Positions 1-9,325 of a stretch of 64,000 bases of DNA are shown here, one piece after another. Each line of letters begins with the position of its first letter. Within the stretch, counting starts at the first letter, position 1. Below the pieces are notes generated by a model. The model saw only the letters and a list, made by a program, of their open reading frames with translations, ran no database searches and had not been told where the DNA came from. Source of the DNA: Prevotellaceae bacterium UBA2852 (GTDB lineage Bacteria > Bacteroidota > Bacteroidia > Bacteroidales > Bacteroidaceae); NCBI GenBank assembly GCA_002350855.1, contig DEFM01000033.1:56857-120856 (forward strand), given 5' to 3'. The position numbers were made by a program, and so were the translations under genes.

Positions 1-918
1 GAAATGCTTGGATGCACGATGACCATATCCGTCACCCCAAGCCTTGTTAACATCCGATTCGCCGCTTTCCAACAGTGGGAGAGGGTAGGCTATACACTGA
101 TAAACCTCACCAGTCTGACCGTCCATGTAAACCAGGTATTCCTCGGTAGTGATTACAAACCAGTTTGCACCGCCACCGGTTGCTCCACGAACGTTGGTGT
201 TCTTGTTCCCTACGGTAAAAGTGGTTCCATCGGCCTTGTGGATTACAGTTCCACTTGCTGCACGCATCACAACTTCCGCACGTCCGTCACCGTCCCAGTC
301 ATAACCCACGATATTCTGTTCGTTGTTCTGGAAGTCTCCCATATTCGGGCCGCAGTTCACCCACCAAAGACGAGTGCCGTCTTGTTTAAGACATTCGAAG
401 ATGCTGTATTCTTTAGTTGCAACGCCATCAATGGTAGGACCGTATTTTGGGTAAGACTGCTCCATCTCGCTCAGGTTGTCGAACTTCATCAGGATTTCCA
501 GTTCACCGTCTCCGTCCACATCAGCGCAACAGGCATCGTTGGGGACAAGTGTACTCTTTATGCCTTCGTGAGTCAGCTTGATTTCCTTGTAACTGCTACT
601 CCACGCCTTAACTGGTTTACATGGTGCCTGTTCATTACCACGAACAACCGCAGCCACAGTGTATTCGTTGGCTGTTGTTCCTGTCTTGTCGGTGTAGTTC
701 GATACAGTGAGCGGTGTGTCGGTTATCTTCACTCCGTCACGATATACATGATATGCTACATCGTAATATTCTTCACCGTTGATTCGCCAACTCAGGTAAA
801 CACCGTTGGTCACTTTCATTGCCACGAGCCCGCGGTCAAGATTGTCTGTTACTCGTTGAGCTGATGCTGTAATGCTTGCAAAAAGAGCTAAGCATAACAG
901 AAATAAGTTCTTTTTCAT
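1..918 (-). CDS. Rhamnogalacturonan lyase, PL11-like (partial; C-terminus outside window)
   Basis: Reading the minus strand from ATG at 918 gives an open frame to the window edge (306 codons, no stop). It starts with a signal peptide (MKKNLFLLCLALFASITASA) and continues with RGLVAMKVTNGVYLSWR, a fibronectin-like N-terminal domain (to about residue 100). Then come repeated calcium-site-like D-x-D-G-D motifs (ADVDGDGELEI near 125, YDWDGDGRAEV near 200) and AWGDGYGHRASK near the edge. This arrangement is that of family PL11 rhamnogalacturonan lyases, which cleave the rhamnose-galacturonate backbone of pectin by beta-elimination, here after export. It diverges from a GH128/GH51 pair, so it probably belongs to a plant cell-wall locus extending leftwards. 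The active-site region is outside the window, so activity cannot be judged. Confidence 0.85.
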   Translation of the reverse strand, partial: MKKNLFLLCLALFASITASAQRVTDNLDRGLVAMKVTNGVYLSWRINGEEYYDVAYHVYRDGVKITDTPLTVSNYTDKTGTTANEYTVAAVVRGNEQAPCKPVKAWSSSYKEIKLTHEGIKSTLVPNDACCADVDGDGELEILMKFDNLSEMEQSYPKYGPTIDGVATKEYSIFECLKQDGTRLWWVNCGPNMGDFQNNEQNIVGYDWDGDGRAEVVMRAASGTVIHKADGTTFTVGNKNTNVRGATGGGANWFVITTEEYLVYMDGQTGEVYQCIAYPLPLLESGESDVNKAWGDGYGHRASKHF

Positions 919-929
919 AGGGTTTAGTT

Positions 930-969
930 AGTTCTTAAGTTTTTGAGTTCTTAAGTTCTTAAGTTTTTG
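930..969. repeat. Short tandem array, CTTAAG-core 8-mer type
   Basis: Reiterated AGTTCTTAAG / AGTTTTTGAG units lie in the 5' leader of the rhamnogalacturonan lyase. The same motif forms a longer array at 35857-35975 and a degenerate one at 32574-32604. Confidence 0.7.
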
Positions 970-1001
970 GGATTATTTGTTAGTTTGTATAAATTATGGT
1001 G

Positions 1002-1031
1002 CAAAGTTATTCAAAATCTTGATATCAGCAA
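1002..1031 (-). promoter_or_regulatory. Promoter of the rhamnogalacturonan lyase gene
   Basis: On the minus strand TAACTTTG (1009-1002) matches the Bacteroidota -7 box TAnnTTTG, with TTG (1031-1029) 19 bases upstream. It lies about 85 bases before the start codon and diverges from the promoter at 1102-1131. Confidence 0.7.
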
Positions 1032-1101
1032 AAATACTTTTCTCTTTTTGTACATATTATTATTATTAGGACTGCAATTCTTTTTTTTTGAATACATATA
1101 C

Positions 1102-1131
1102 TTGTTAATCGGATTCTTTTTTCTATCTTTG
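1102..1131 (+). promoter_or_regulatory. Promoter of the GH128-GH51-helicase run
   Basis: TTG at 1102-1104, a 19-base spacer, then TATCTTTG at 1124-1131 match the Bacteroidota -33/-7 promoter. The start codon at 1183 is 51 bases downstream. Confidence 0.75.
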
Positions 1132-1182
1132 TCGTCAGATACTAACAACGACTCTTGTTGAGTCATAACAAACTAACTAAAT

Positions 1183-3969
1183 ATGAGAAACCTAACTACT
1201 ATTATTGTAGCTATTTGTAGCCTGTTCTCAAGTTCTGCTTTTGCTGCTTTGGAGAACGGTGACGAAGTGTATATGCTCAATGACTACTACAACATGGTGT
1301 TGGGTCTCAGCAAGGATGGAAACAGCCCTCAGCTTTCGGCTGCAGGAACTAATTCTGATGCGGATTCATACGTGATGGTGGTAGAGACTTCATCCAGTGA
1401 GGGCTATGTTTATCTGAAGAATAAAAGCACTGGAAAATATCTTGCTGCAAGCACAAGCAATAGTTATAGCATTGTATGGCAGAGCCAGCGTGGCACAGGT
1501 AATGAGTTCCTGTGGAAACTGGATATCCAGTTTGGTGGAGCCATAGTCAGCAAACGTAATACTGACCGCAGGTTGGGATGTGACTGGAGCACATCTGACT
1601 ATATTGGTGCCTACTACGATAAGCAGGCAAGCAGCCGTGCACGATGGAGTGTGTTCAAGGCTGTGGAGGCTGGTTACGACGCTTCGCTTCTTCAGGCGGA
1701 GACCGATGAGTTTACTAATAGCATAGGTACCAAGGAGAAGGACTATTTCCAGGTGGCAGAGCCAATTACTGTTGAGACAGCCCAGGATGTGCATATCATC
1801 AGTGCCAATCCGTTTGCAACTGCCGGTAGTGTGGATTTGGTTGCAGAAGGTGCTTGGCTGATTTTTGAGAATGTGCGACCAAGCAAGGTGATTAGCTCCT
1901 ATCTCAGCAATGTTAAAGTGAAAGGCGCTCGTGCCATTAACGGTTCAAATGTTCGTGTGGCAATCTATCTTGACGGAGCAGCTGTGATTCCTTACCGTCC
2001 CGTAGAGAATGTGTTTATCGGTTATAGCGAGGACAATAACACTGGCGAAGAACTCAAGTTGCGCTGCCAGAACTATACAACCTTGAATGCATGGAACAAC
2101 CGTATGCGTGGATTCCTGCTCAAGCGCGGATTCATGGCTACAGTGGCAAGCGGTACTGAAGGCAGCGGATATAGCCGTGTCTATATTGCCGACCATGCCG
2201 ATATCGTGGTGCCTGTACTTCCGGAACAGCTCAATCAGCGAATCAGTTCGGTCAACATCCGCCGTTGGCAGTATGTGTCCAAGAAAGGATGGTGCTCTAC
2301 TCAGAGCAATAGTGGAATCGCTTCTGGTGCCGCTTCGATGAAGGCGACTTGGTTCTATACCTGGAGTGCTGACCGTTCCACAACCAACGATTGTGAATAT
2401 GTGCCTATCCGCCAGCACTTGTATTGGCCTGCGATGTCACAGATTGAAGGTTTGAAAAATGTGACTCATGTATTGAGTTTCAATGAACCGGAACACGCAG
2501 AGCAGCATACAAGCGACAAATGCAGCTGTGGTGGAGTTATCAGCAGTTGGACAGCAACGACAAAGACTCCTGATTTCGCCACATCTGGATTGCGTGTTGG
2601 TTCGCCTGCTCCCACCGACCAGAGTTATCTTACTGAATATATCGGTCATTGCGACGATATGGCTTACCGCTGCGACTTTGTTGCACTCCACTCTTATTGG
2701 GGACCTAACGAGGCCAATGGTGCTTCGGAGTGGTACAACCGCTTGAAATCTGTCTATGACGCAACAAAACGTCCTATCTGGATTACAGAATGGGCTTACG
2801 GTGCATCGTGGACAACAGAGAGCTGGCCTTCCAACTACAGTGATCAGTTGGAGAAAAACCGTGCCGCAATAATGGATATAGTTGATATGCTCGAACGTAC
2901 TCCGTTCGTTGAGCGCTATTCATATTATCAGTGGGATACCAGTTCTCGTCGTTTTATCAACGATGACGGATGGGTGACTCCTGCAGGTAAGGTCTATCGC
3001 GATACCCGTTCTACTTTCGCTTACAATCAGAGCGTACAGTACATCCCTCACTGGTGGAAACCGTCTGCGAAGACTCCTACATTGAGTTTCTCGTACGATG
3101 AGTCTGGTGCGAATGTGGCTGTGGCAATAGGCAATACCAACGGCGACATCACTGCATCTTTGGTGCTGCAGCGCAAACGTGGTGACGGTGAGTGGCAGAA
3201 CTTCTACGAAGTGGAAGAGCGAGCTGATTTCGACAACTCTACCATCGAAGTGCTGATTCCTGTTTCTGATTTCGACCGCTCAAACGATAAGTTCCGCGTA
3301 CTTTCTACAACTCTCTTCGGAGCTGAGGCTGATAGCGAGGAGGCTGCGTTTGGTTTCATCACCAACCCAGATTGTGTATTTGAAACCACAGGATGGACCG
3401 TGAAGGAACTGTCTGTAGATAAGGGTGAATCATACGACGATGATGTTTCGAACAAATACTGGAACCAGTGGAAGGCTTCAGGTCTCAACTCGTCAATGAC
3501 TCAGACTCTTACGAATCTGCCTGAAGGCGAATTTGTTCTCAGCGCTCTTCTTCGTGGAGGAACCAACGTTACATTGGAACTGAAAGCTGAGGTGCTCGAT
3601 GCCGACGGCAATGCAACGGACATGGCTCCAGTGACTGCCTCTGCTCAGGGTAAGAGTAATGCTTCTGCAGACGGTGATGAATGGAAGAACGGATGGATGA
3701 CGTTTACGCTCTCTCCTGTAACCATCACAACTGGTCAGCAGCTGCGCATTACCGCAACGGGCAAAGGCTCAGGCTCTGCATGGTGGAGTGCCGACCACTT
3801 CACTCTTGAGTTCACTCCTGCTGTTGGAATTGATGCAGTTCGCAGTGATGCAACCAATTCGTCTGCTAAAGACGTTATCTATGACTTGAACGGCAGACGT
3901 CTGGATTCTGATGCAACTCATCACAATATCATCATCCGTAATGGTAAGAAAACAATAATAAAATATTAA
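1183..3969 (+). CDS. Secreted glycoside hydrolase, GH128-like, with N-terminal lectin-like domain
   Basis: The product is 928 aa with a signal peptide (about 1-21, ending SSAFA). Residues about 22-160 resemble a beta-trefoil/ricin-type domain (YLKNKSTGKYLAAS). A beta-sandwich-like linker follows. The catalytic core (about 355-625) has FNEPEHAE, with candidate acid/base Glu435, and IWITEWAYG, with candidate nucleophile Glu536. This pair fits the GH128/Asl1-like clan GH-A fold, whose known members cut beta-1,3-glucans. A Fn3-like and a carbohydrate-binding-like domain follow. The tail (YDLNGRRL...IIIRNGKKTIIKY) resembles the C-terminal tails of the two giant proteins in this window. GH51 starts 14 bases after the stop, so the two are probably co-transcribed. 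Given the pectin lyase and arabinofuranosidase neighbours the true substrate may be another wall glycan. Family assignment is moderate; secretion and the GH-A core are firm. Confidence 0.7.
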   Translation: MRNLTTIIVAICSLFSSSAFAALENGDEVYMLNDYYNMVLGLSKDGNSPQLSAAGTNSDADSYVMVVETSSSEGYVYLKNKSTGKYLAASTSNSYSIVWQSQRGTGNEFLWKLDIQFGGAIVSKRNTDRRLGCDWSTSDYIGAYYDKQASSRARWSVFKAVEAGYDASLLQAETDEFTNSIGTKEKDYFQVAEPITVETAQDVHIISANPFATAGSVDLVAEGAWLIFENVRPSKVISSYLSNVKVKGARAINGSNVRVAIYLDGAAVIPYRPVENVFIGYSEDNNTGEELKLRCQNYTTLNAWNNRMRGFLLKRGFMATVASGTEGSGYSRVYIADHADIVVPVLPEQLNQRISSVNIRRWQYVSKKGWCSTQSNSGIASGAASMKATWFYTWSADRSTTNDCEYVPIRQHLYWPAMSQIEGLKNVTHVLSFNEPEHAEQHTSDKCSCGGVISSWTATTKTPDFATSGLRVGSPAPTDQSYLTEYIGHCDDMAYRCDFVALHSYWGPNEANGASEWYNRLKSVYDATKRPIWITEWAYGASWTTESWPSNYSDQLEKNRAAIMDIVDMLERTPFVERYSYYQWDTSSRRFINDDGWVTPAGKVYRDTRSTFAYNQSVQYIPHWWKPSAKTPTLSFSYDESGANVAVAIGNTNGDITASLVLQRKRGDGEWQNFYEVEERADFDNSTIEVLIPVSDFDRSNDKFRVLSTTLFGAEADSEEAAFGFITNPDCVFETTGWTVKELSVDKGESYDDDVSNKYWNQWKASGLNSSMTQTLTNLPEGEFVLSALLRGGTNVTLELKAEVLDADGNATDMAPVTASAQGKSNASADGDEWKNGWMTFTLSPVTITTGQQLRITATGKGSGSAWWSADHFTLEFTPAVGIDAVRSDATNSSAKDVIYDLNGRRLDSDATHHNIIIRNGKKTIIKY

Positions 3970-3983
3970 TAAAATAATTAAAT

Positions 3984-5957
3984 ATGAAACTACTATCATC
4001 AATTGTTGCGCTCAGCCTCTCGGTTGCGGCTACTGCGCAGACTCACCAGTTTGACATCAACACTAAGAAACTGGGTGCACCAATCCAGTCAACCATGTAT
4101 GGTATCTTCTTCGAGGATATCAACTATGCAGCCGACGGAGGTCTGTATGGTGAATTAGTTAAGAACCGTTCGTTTGAGTTTCCTCAGAACTTCATGGGAT
4201 GGAACACTTTCGGAAACATCCAGCTGAAGAACGACGGTCCGTTTGAGAAGAATCCTCACTATGTACGTCTCGGTTATAGCGGTCATAGTGACAAATTCAC
4301 AGGCCTCGAGAACGAAGGTTTCTTCGGAATCGGCTATAAGAAGGATGCTGAGTACCGTTTATCTGTATGGGCACGTGTTCCCGACGGAGGAACGGGTAAG
4401 GTGCGTATCATGCTCTGCGACCCTGTAACAATGGGTGAACGTCAGCAGTTTGCTGAACAGGAACTGACGGTGGAATCGAAGGACTGGAAGAAATACACAG
4501 TTGTTATCAAGGCAACCAAGACTGTTGAGAAAGGAACTCTTCGCCTGATGCTCAGCCGTAACAGCGCTGTGCTTGACCTCGAACACGTCAGCCTTTTCCC
4601 TGTAGATACATATAAGGGACATGAGAATGGTATGCGTAAGGATTTGGCAAAGGCTCTTGAAGACTTGCATCCAGGCGTGTTCCGTTTCCCGGGCGGATGT
4701 ATTGTTGAAGGTACAGACCTCGCTACCCGCTATCAGTGGAAGAACAGTGTTGGTCCAGTGGAGAACCGCCCTCTCAACGAAAACCGCTGGCACTACACAT
4801 TTGACTACCGTTTCTTCCCGGATTACTATCAGAGCTATGGTCTCGGATTCTATGAATACTTTCTTCTGAGTGAGGAAATCGGTGCAGAACCTCTGCCTGT
4901 GCTCAGCGTAGGTCTTTCTTGTGAGTTCCAGAACGGCTCTCAGCGCAGTGACAAGCACGTGCCTGTTGACCAATTGCAGCCTTATATCGATGATGTTCTT
5001 GACCTTATCGAATTTGCGAATGGAGATCCTGCAAAGAACACTTGGGCAAAACTCCGTGCAGACATGGGTCATCCAGAACCATTTAATTTGAAGTTTGTAG
5101 CAATCGGTAATGAGCAGTGGGGTGAGATCTATCCAGAGAACCTCAAGCCTTTCGTAGAGCAGGTTCGCAAGAAATATCCTAACATCAAAATTATCGGAAC
5201 CAGCGGTCCTAACAGTGAAGGTGCGGACTTTGAATACCTGTGGCCTGAGATGCGTAAGATTAAGGCGGACCTCGTTGACGAACATTTCTATCGCCCAGAG
5301 GATTGGTTCCTCAAGAGCGGAAACCGTTACGACAACTACGACCGCAAGGGACCAAAGGTGTTTGCTGGTGAGTATGCATGTCATGGCAGAGGAAAGAAGT
5401 GGAACCACTTCAACGCAGCACTTATGGAGGCAGCCTTTATGACTGGTATCGAACGTAATGCTGATGTTGTTCACATGGCAACCTATGCTCCTCTCTTTGC
5501 TCATGTTGACGGATGGCAGTGGCGTCCCGACATGATATGGTACAACAATCTGAAGTCGTTCCGCACCTGCTCATACTATGTTCAGCAGATGTATTCACTA
5601 AATAAGGGTTCCAATGTCATCTCCCTTACTATGAACGGCAAGCCTGTAGCTGGCAATGATGATCAGGACGGCCTCTTCGCAAGTGCAGTCTATGATGCAG
5701 CAAATAAGTCGTTTATCGTTAAGGTTGTCAATACGGGTGATAAAGCTCAGCCAATCACACTCAACTTCAAGGGATTGGCTAAGGGCGCTCACAACTGTCA
5801 GACACTTTCGTTCAATGCCGACAAACTTGATGGTGAGAACTCTATCGAGAATCCAACTGCCTATACTCCAAAAGCTGGCACTGCATCATTCAACGACAAT
5901 ACATTTGAAACCACAATTGCTGCAAGAACATTCGTGATGTACACGGTGAAGAAGTAG
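3984..5957 (+). CDS. Alpha-L-arabinofuranosidase, GH51
   Basis: The product is 657 aa, exported (signal peptide MKLLSSIVALSLSVAATAQ). It releases terminal arabinofuranose from arabinan, arabinoxylan or arabinogalactan side chains. An N-terminal MYGIFFEDINYAADGG segment and carbohydrate-binding-like region lead into the barrel (RFPGGCIVEGTD near 238). IGNEQWGE carries acid/base Glu377 and FAGEYACH carries nucleophile Glu463. A C-terminal beta-sandwich completes a typical family length. It sits between the GH128-like gene (14 bases before) and the nuclease/helicase gene (1 base after). With the divergent pectin lyase it suggests processing of pectic side chains. Confidence 0.95.
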   Translation: MKLLSSIVALSLSVAATAQTHQFDINTKKLGAPIQSTMYGIFFEDINYAADGGLYGELVKNRSFEFPQNFMGWNTFGNIQLKNDGPFEKNPHYVRLGYSGHSDKFTGLENEGFFGIGYKKDAEYRLSVWARVPDGGTGKVRIMLCDPVTMGERQQFAEQELTVESKDWKKYTVVIKATKTVEKGTLRLMLSRNSAVLDLEHVSLFPVDTYKGHENGMRKDLAKALEDLHPGVFRFPGGCIVEGTDLATRYQWKNSVGPVENRPLNENRWHYTFDYRFFPDYYQSYGLGFYEYFLLSEEIGAEPLPVLSVGLSCEFQNGSQRSDKHVPVDQLQPYIDDVLDLIEFANGDPAKNTWAKLRADMGHPEPFNLKFVAIGNEQWGEIYPENLKPFVEQVRKKYPNIKIIGTSGPNSEGADFEYLWPEMRKIKADLVDEHFYRPEDWFLKSGNRYDNYDRKGPKVFAGEYACHGRGKKWNHFNAALMEAAFMTGIERNADVVHMATYAPLFAHVDGWQWRPDMIWYNNLKSFRTCSYYVQQMYSLNKGSNVISLTMNGKPVAGNDDQDGLFASAVYDAANKSFIVKVVNTGDKAQPITLNFKGLAKGAHNCQTLSFNADKLDGENSIENPTAYTPKAGTASFNDNTFETTIAARTFVMYTVKK

Positions 5958-5958
5958 A

Positions 5959-8900
5959 ATGATAGAATTGCAGGAACTGTTTAACGAATCAGCACAAGCC
6001 GACGTTCAAAAATGTTATGAACGGTTCGGCTTGTTGCTGCATAGGGTAGTTGATGAATGTACCCTGGACAGTGGAATGCAATTCTCCGGTTTGTTCGCCC
6101 AGCTGGAGTATCTGCTAACAGAACGTCTGTCGGCTGATGAACCGACTGTTCGACGGGTGCATGACCTGCGAGTCAGAATACGCAGATATAAGGAATTCAG
6201 CGAGGAATATCTTCAGCATCATTGCCTGTATGATTTACGGACACTATGCGAATTCGTGCATCTGCTGACAGGCGAGGAAATTCCTGCTTCACTTGTGGCT
6301 CTCTTCCCCAAAGGAACATATCGTCTCGCTGGTGCCAAACATGCAGAGACAGATTGCATGCGTGTGGTGGTGGAGAGTGTTGACGACAGCTTTATCTATG
6401 CCCGCCTTGATGATGAAGGAGCCAATAAAGTGGTTGTATGTTACGACACCACGAATACCGATCTTTTAGGGGATACGGCAAAATTTGCCTTTGGCGACTG
6501 GCGCTGTTTGCGTCCGTTGCTTCAATCGTGTGTTCGACTGAACCTTGTTCGTCCCCGACGGGTGGAACACAAGGACGGAAATACCGCGCAGACATTCTTT
6601 GTCCCAGAACTTATAATCTACGAACCTGATTACCTGGTAGATGTATCTGCTGTGGCAGGACTGTTTGAGTCCTATGCCCATAGCCCTTTGCTGCATTTGC
6701 TTGGAAAATTCAAGCCTGCGCCTGAGTCTGAAGCCATTGTCTTGGGTAATCTCGCCAGTCAGTTGCTTGACGAGGAACTTCTCTTTGAAGGCAAGGAGAA
6801 AGACTATGCCAGCAGTGTGCGTGATTTCTTCCGCTACAATGCTCTGGCAGTTGCCACTCTTCAGCAGTTGACTGCAACCTTCCATCTGGAGGCGCAGAAC
6901 CAACGTCGCAATATACAGCGAGCCATACGCAAGGGACTGTCTGAGATGGCGGCTTTCGACCGCGAGAAAGCGGTGGTTGAACCATCGTTCTTCTGTGAAA
7001 TGCTCGGGCTTCAGGGACGTATGGATATGCTCCAGACTGATTATACTGTGCTGGTGGAACAGAAGTCGGGAAAAAGTGAATTTCCTGTGAATCCTGATAA
7101 TATCCGTGCACAGGAGAAACATTTTGTGCAGTTGCTCCTCTATCAGGCTGTGCTGCACTATCAGATGCATCTGCGCAATGATGAGATTCATCCCTTCCTG
7201 CTCTATTCAAAATACGAGAAGGGACTGATACGCACTGGCGTTGCTCCGGCAAAACTCTTCGAGGCTCTCTGCCTTCGCAACGAGATGGTACATCAGGAGT
7301 TATTGCTGTCCACCGAGGAGGGGGCACAGATGATTACGAACCTGAAAGTGGAGGATTTCCTGCAGCTGCGTGTGTCTGACCGCTTGTGGCGGGGATATAT
7401 CGAACCGCAGTTGCAGCAGCTGATATTCCCGCTGCAACAGGCTTCTCCTCTGGAACGTGCTTATTTCCTGCGTATGCTGCGCTTTGTCCAGACCGAACAC
7501 GTTATGGCGAAACTTGGCAACCGCTCCAAGGAATGTTCGGGATTTGCTTCTGCCTGGAACGCAGCTCTTGCTGAAAAACGGTTGGCAGGCAATATCTTCG
7601 ACCGCCTGTCAATCAAGGAACTGATTTGGGAGAATAATGCCATTGTCGGTGTGGAACTCAATGCTGAGGAGGATGACGGTGAGTTCCAGGCTAATTTCCG
7701 TCGTGGTGATATAGTTGTGCTTTATCCCTATCGCCATGACTCTGAGCCTGATATGCGCAAGACGATGGTGATGCGTGCCAGTATCGTGGATGTGAGCGAC
7801 GGATGTCTGAGCTTGCATCTGAGGGCACCGCAGACCCACAGCATCGTCTTCGACTATGATGAGCAGTGGTGCTGGGCTGTGGAGCATGACTTCATGGAGT
7901 CATCCTATACTTCTCTTTATCGTGCGCTTCATGCGTTTCTCACCGCTCCTTTGCATCGCCGCCAGTTGGTTCTCGGTTTGCGTAAACCCGAGACGGACAC
8001 CACACGTACCCTTGCCGGTGATTATGGCAAGTTCAACGATATGGTGCTTGCGGCAAAGCAGGCAAAGGACTTCTTCCTTGTCATAGGTCCTCCAGGCACA
8101 GGTAAGACTTCTTTCGGAATGTTGAACATCCTGCGTGAGCAGCTTCGTGAACCGCAGACCAACATCCTTCTTGCTGCATACACTAACCGTGCAGTGGACG
8201 AAATATGCAGCAAACTGGTTGAGCAGGGCATAGACTTCATCCGTATTGGTGGTGCGTTGAGCTGTGCAGCCGATTACCGTCGTTACCTTCTTAGTGTACA
8301 GTTAGATTGTTGCAAAAATGTCAAAGACTTGCGTTGGCTTCTTGAACGTCAGCGCATTTTTGTGGGAACAACCACGTCCTTCGCTTCGCATCAGCACCTT
8401 TTCCACCTGAAGCATTTCGACCTCTCCATCATTGATGAGGCTTCGCAGATACTTGAGCCTCAGATTATGCCTCTGCTTACGGCTATGCATGGCAATGCGG
8501 AAGCTGTGTCGAAATTTGTCTTTATCGGTGACCATAAGCAGTTGCCTGCTGTCGTTGCACAGCCTTCGTCACAGTCGAAGGTTGAGGAGAAGGAGTTGAT
8601 AGATATTGGTTTGACGGACTGCCGCAATTCTTTCTTCGAACGTCTGCTGCGCAACACTCAGGTGTATTTCCTCTCACATCAGGGACGTATGCATGTGGAT
8701 ATAGCAGATTTCCCGAATAAGGCATTCTATGGAAACCATCTTGCCCCAGTCCCGCTTCCACATCAGATTGCAGAGGGAACACAGCGTCTGCAGTTCGTCA
8801 ATGTACCACGGCCGCAGAATTCTCCTTCGGACAAGGTTAATCTCGCTGAGGCGGAGGTGATTGCCCGTATTGTGGCGGATGTGGTTGCTGAAGCAGATCG

Positions 8901-9267
8901 TTTTGATCCTGAACGTACAGTGGGTGTGATTGTGCCTTACCGCAATCAGATTCTTGCTATTAGGAAAGCCATCGAAAAACTCAATCCGATGGCAGCAAGA
9001 ATAACTATAGATACTGTTGAGCGTTATCAGGGAAGTCAGCGTGAAACCATTATTTATGGCTTCACCGTTCAGCGTGATTATCAGTTGAAATTCCTTACCG
9101 ACAGCACGTTTAAAGACATTGATGGCACGCTCATTGACCGTAAACTTAATGTGGCCATGACACGTGCCATGAGTAAACTTTATCTTGTTGGAAACGCCGA
9201 ATTACTTCAGCGAGTTCCCATTTTCAGAAAGCTGATAGAGTTTTTAGGCGGTCCTAGGCAGTCCTAG
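5959..9267 (+). CDS. Superfamily 1 helicase with Cas4/Dna2-like PD-(D/E)XK nuclease domain
   Basis: The product is 1102 aa, cytoplasmic. The nuclease core shows GRMDML (Asp356) and VLVEQKSGK (Glu367, Lys369), the D-ExK pattern of Cas4/AddB/Dna2 nucleases. Helicase motifs follow in order: Walker A GPPGTGKT at 710-717, Walker B LSIIDEAS (Asp826), motif III FIGDHKQLPAVV, motif V VERYQGSQRETIIYG, and motif VI LNVAMTRA near the C-terminus. The closest named relatives are Dna2-type nuclease-helicases of repair and end resection; bacterial versions with this order also occur in defence islands. The ATG lies one base after the GH51 stop, so it is co-transcribed with carbohydrate genes, which is odd. 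The last residues (GGPRQS) and stop codon are formed by the CCTAGG repeat array. The N-terminal 300 residues are unassigned. Enzyme class is clear, cellular role is not. Confidence 0.85.
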   Translation: MIELQELFNESAQADVQKCYERFGLLLHRVVDECTLDSGMQFSGLFAQLEYLLTERLSADEPTVRRVHDLRVRIRRYKEFSEEYLQHHCLYDLRTLCEFVHLLTGEEIPASLVALFPKGTYRLAGAKHAETDCMRVVVESVDDSFIYARLDDEGANKVVVCYDTTNTDLLGDTAKFAFGDWRCLRPLLQSCVRLNLVRPRRVEHKDGNTAQTFFVPELIIYEPDYLVDVSAVAGLFESYAHSPLLHLLGKFKPAPESEAIVLGNLASQLLDEELLFEGKEKDYASSVRDFFRYNALAVATLQQLTATFHLEAQNQRRNIQRAIRKGLSEMAAFDREKAVVEPSFFCEMLGLQGRMDMLQTDYTVLVEQKSGKSEFPVNPDNIRAQEKHFVQLLLYQAVLHYQMHLRNDEIHPFLLYSKYEKGLIRTGVAPAKLFEALCLRNEMVHQELLLSTEEGAQMITNLKVEDFLQLRVSDRLWRGYIEPQLQQLIFPLQQASPLERAYFLRMLRFVQTEHVMAKLGNRSKECSGFASAWNAALAEKRLAGNIFDRLSIKELIWENNAIVGVELNAEEDDGEFQANFRRGDIVVLYPYRHDSEPDMRKTMVMRASIVDVSDGCLSLHLRAPQTHSIVFDYDEQWCWAVEHDFMESSYTSLYRALHAFLTAPLHRRQLVLGLRKPETDTTRTLAGDYGKFNDMVLAAKQAKDFFLVIGPPGTGKTSFGMLNILREQLREPQTNILLAAYTNRAVDEICSKLVEQGIDFIRIGGALSCAADYRRYLLSVQLDCCKNVKDLRWLLERQRIFVGTTTSFASHQHLFHLKHFDLSIIDEASQILEPQIMPLLTAMHGNAEAVSKFVFIGDHKQLPAVVAQPSSQSKVEEKELIDIGLTDCRNSFFERLLRNTQVYFLSHQGRMHVDIADFPNKAFYGNHLAPVPLPHQIAEGTQRLQFVNVPRPQNSPSDKVNLAEAEVIARIVADVVAEADRFDPERTVGVIVPYRNQILAIRKAIEKLNPMAARITIDTVERYQGSQRETIIYGFTVQRDYQLKFLTDSTFKDIDGTLIDRKLNVAMTRAMSKLYLVGNAELLQRVPIFRKLIEFLGGPRQS

Positions 9268-9320
9268 GTTATCCTAGGCTATCCTAGGTTATCCTAGGTT
9301 ATTCTAGGTTATCCTAGGCA
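9251..9320. repeat. 10-bp tandem array with CCTAGG core
   Basis: Seven exact-register decamers of the form (A/G)TCCTAGG(T/C)(T/A) run from 9251 to 9320, one of them changed to TTCTAGG. The array overlaps the last codons and the TAG stop of the helicase gene and ends 5 bases before the stop of the convergent acyl-CoA synthetase. The same decamer type recurs at 13121-13167. Confidence 0.9.
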
Positions 9321-9325
9321 GTTTG

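Noticed and set aside
4..864. Plus-strand open frame of 286 codons
   Set aside because: The minus strand encodes a clear PL11-type lyase with signal peptide across the same bases; the plus frame has no family-like sequence.
967..1161. Small plus-strand frame of 64 codons before the GH128-like gene
   Set aside because: It crosses both divergent promoters and is AT-rich, low-complexity sequence.
4359..5504. Long minus-strand frame (381 codons) opposite the GH51 gene
   Set aside because: Shadow of a strongly conserved enzyme gene; no recognisable motifs.
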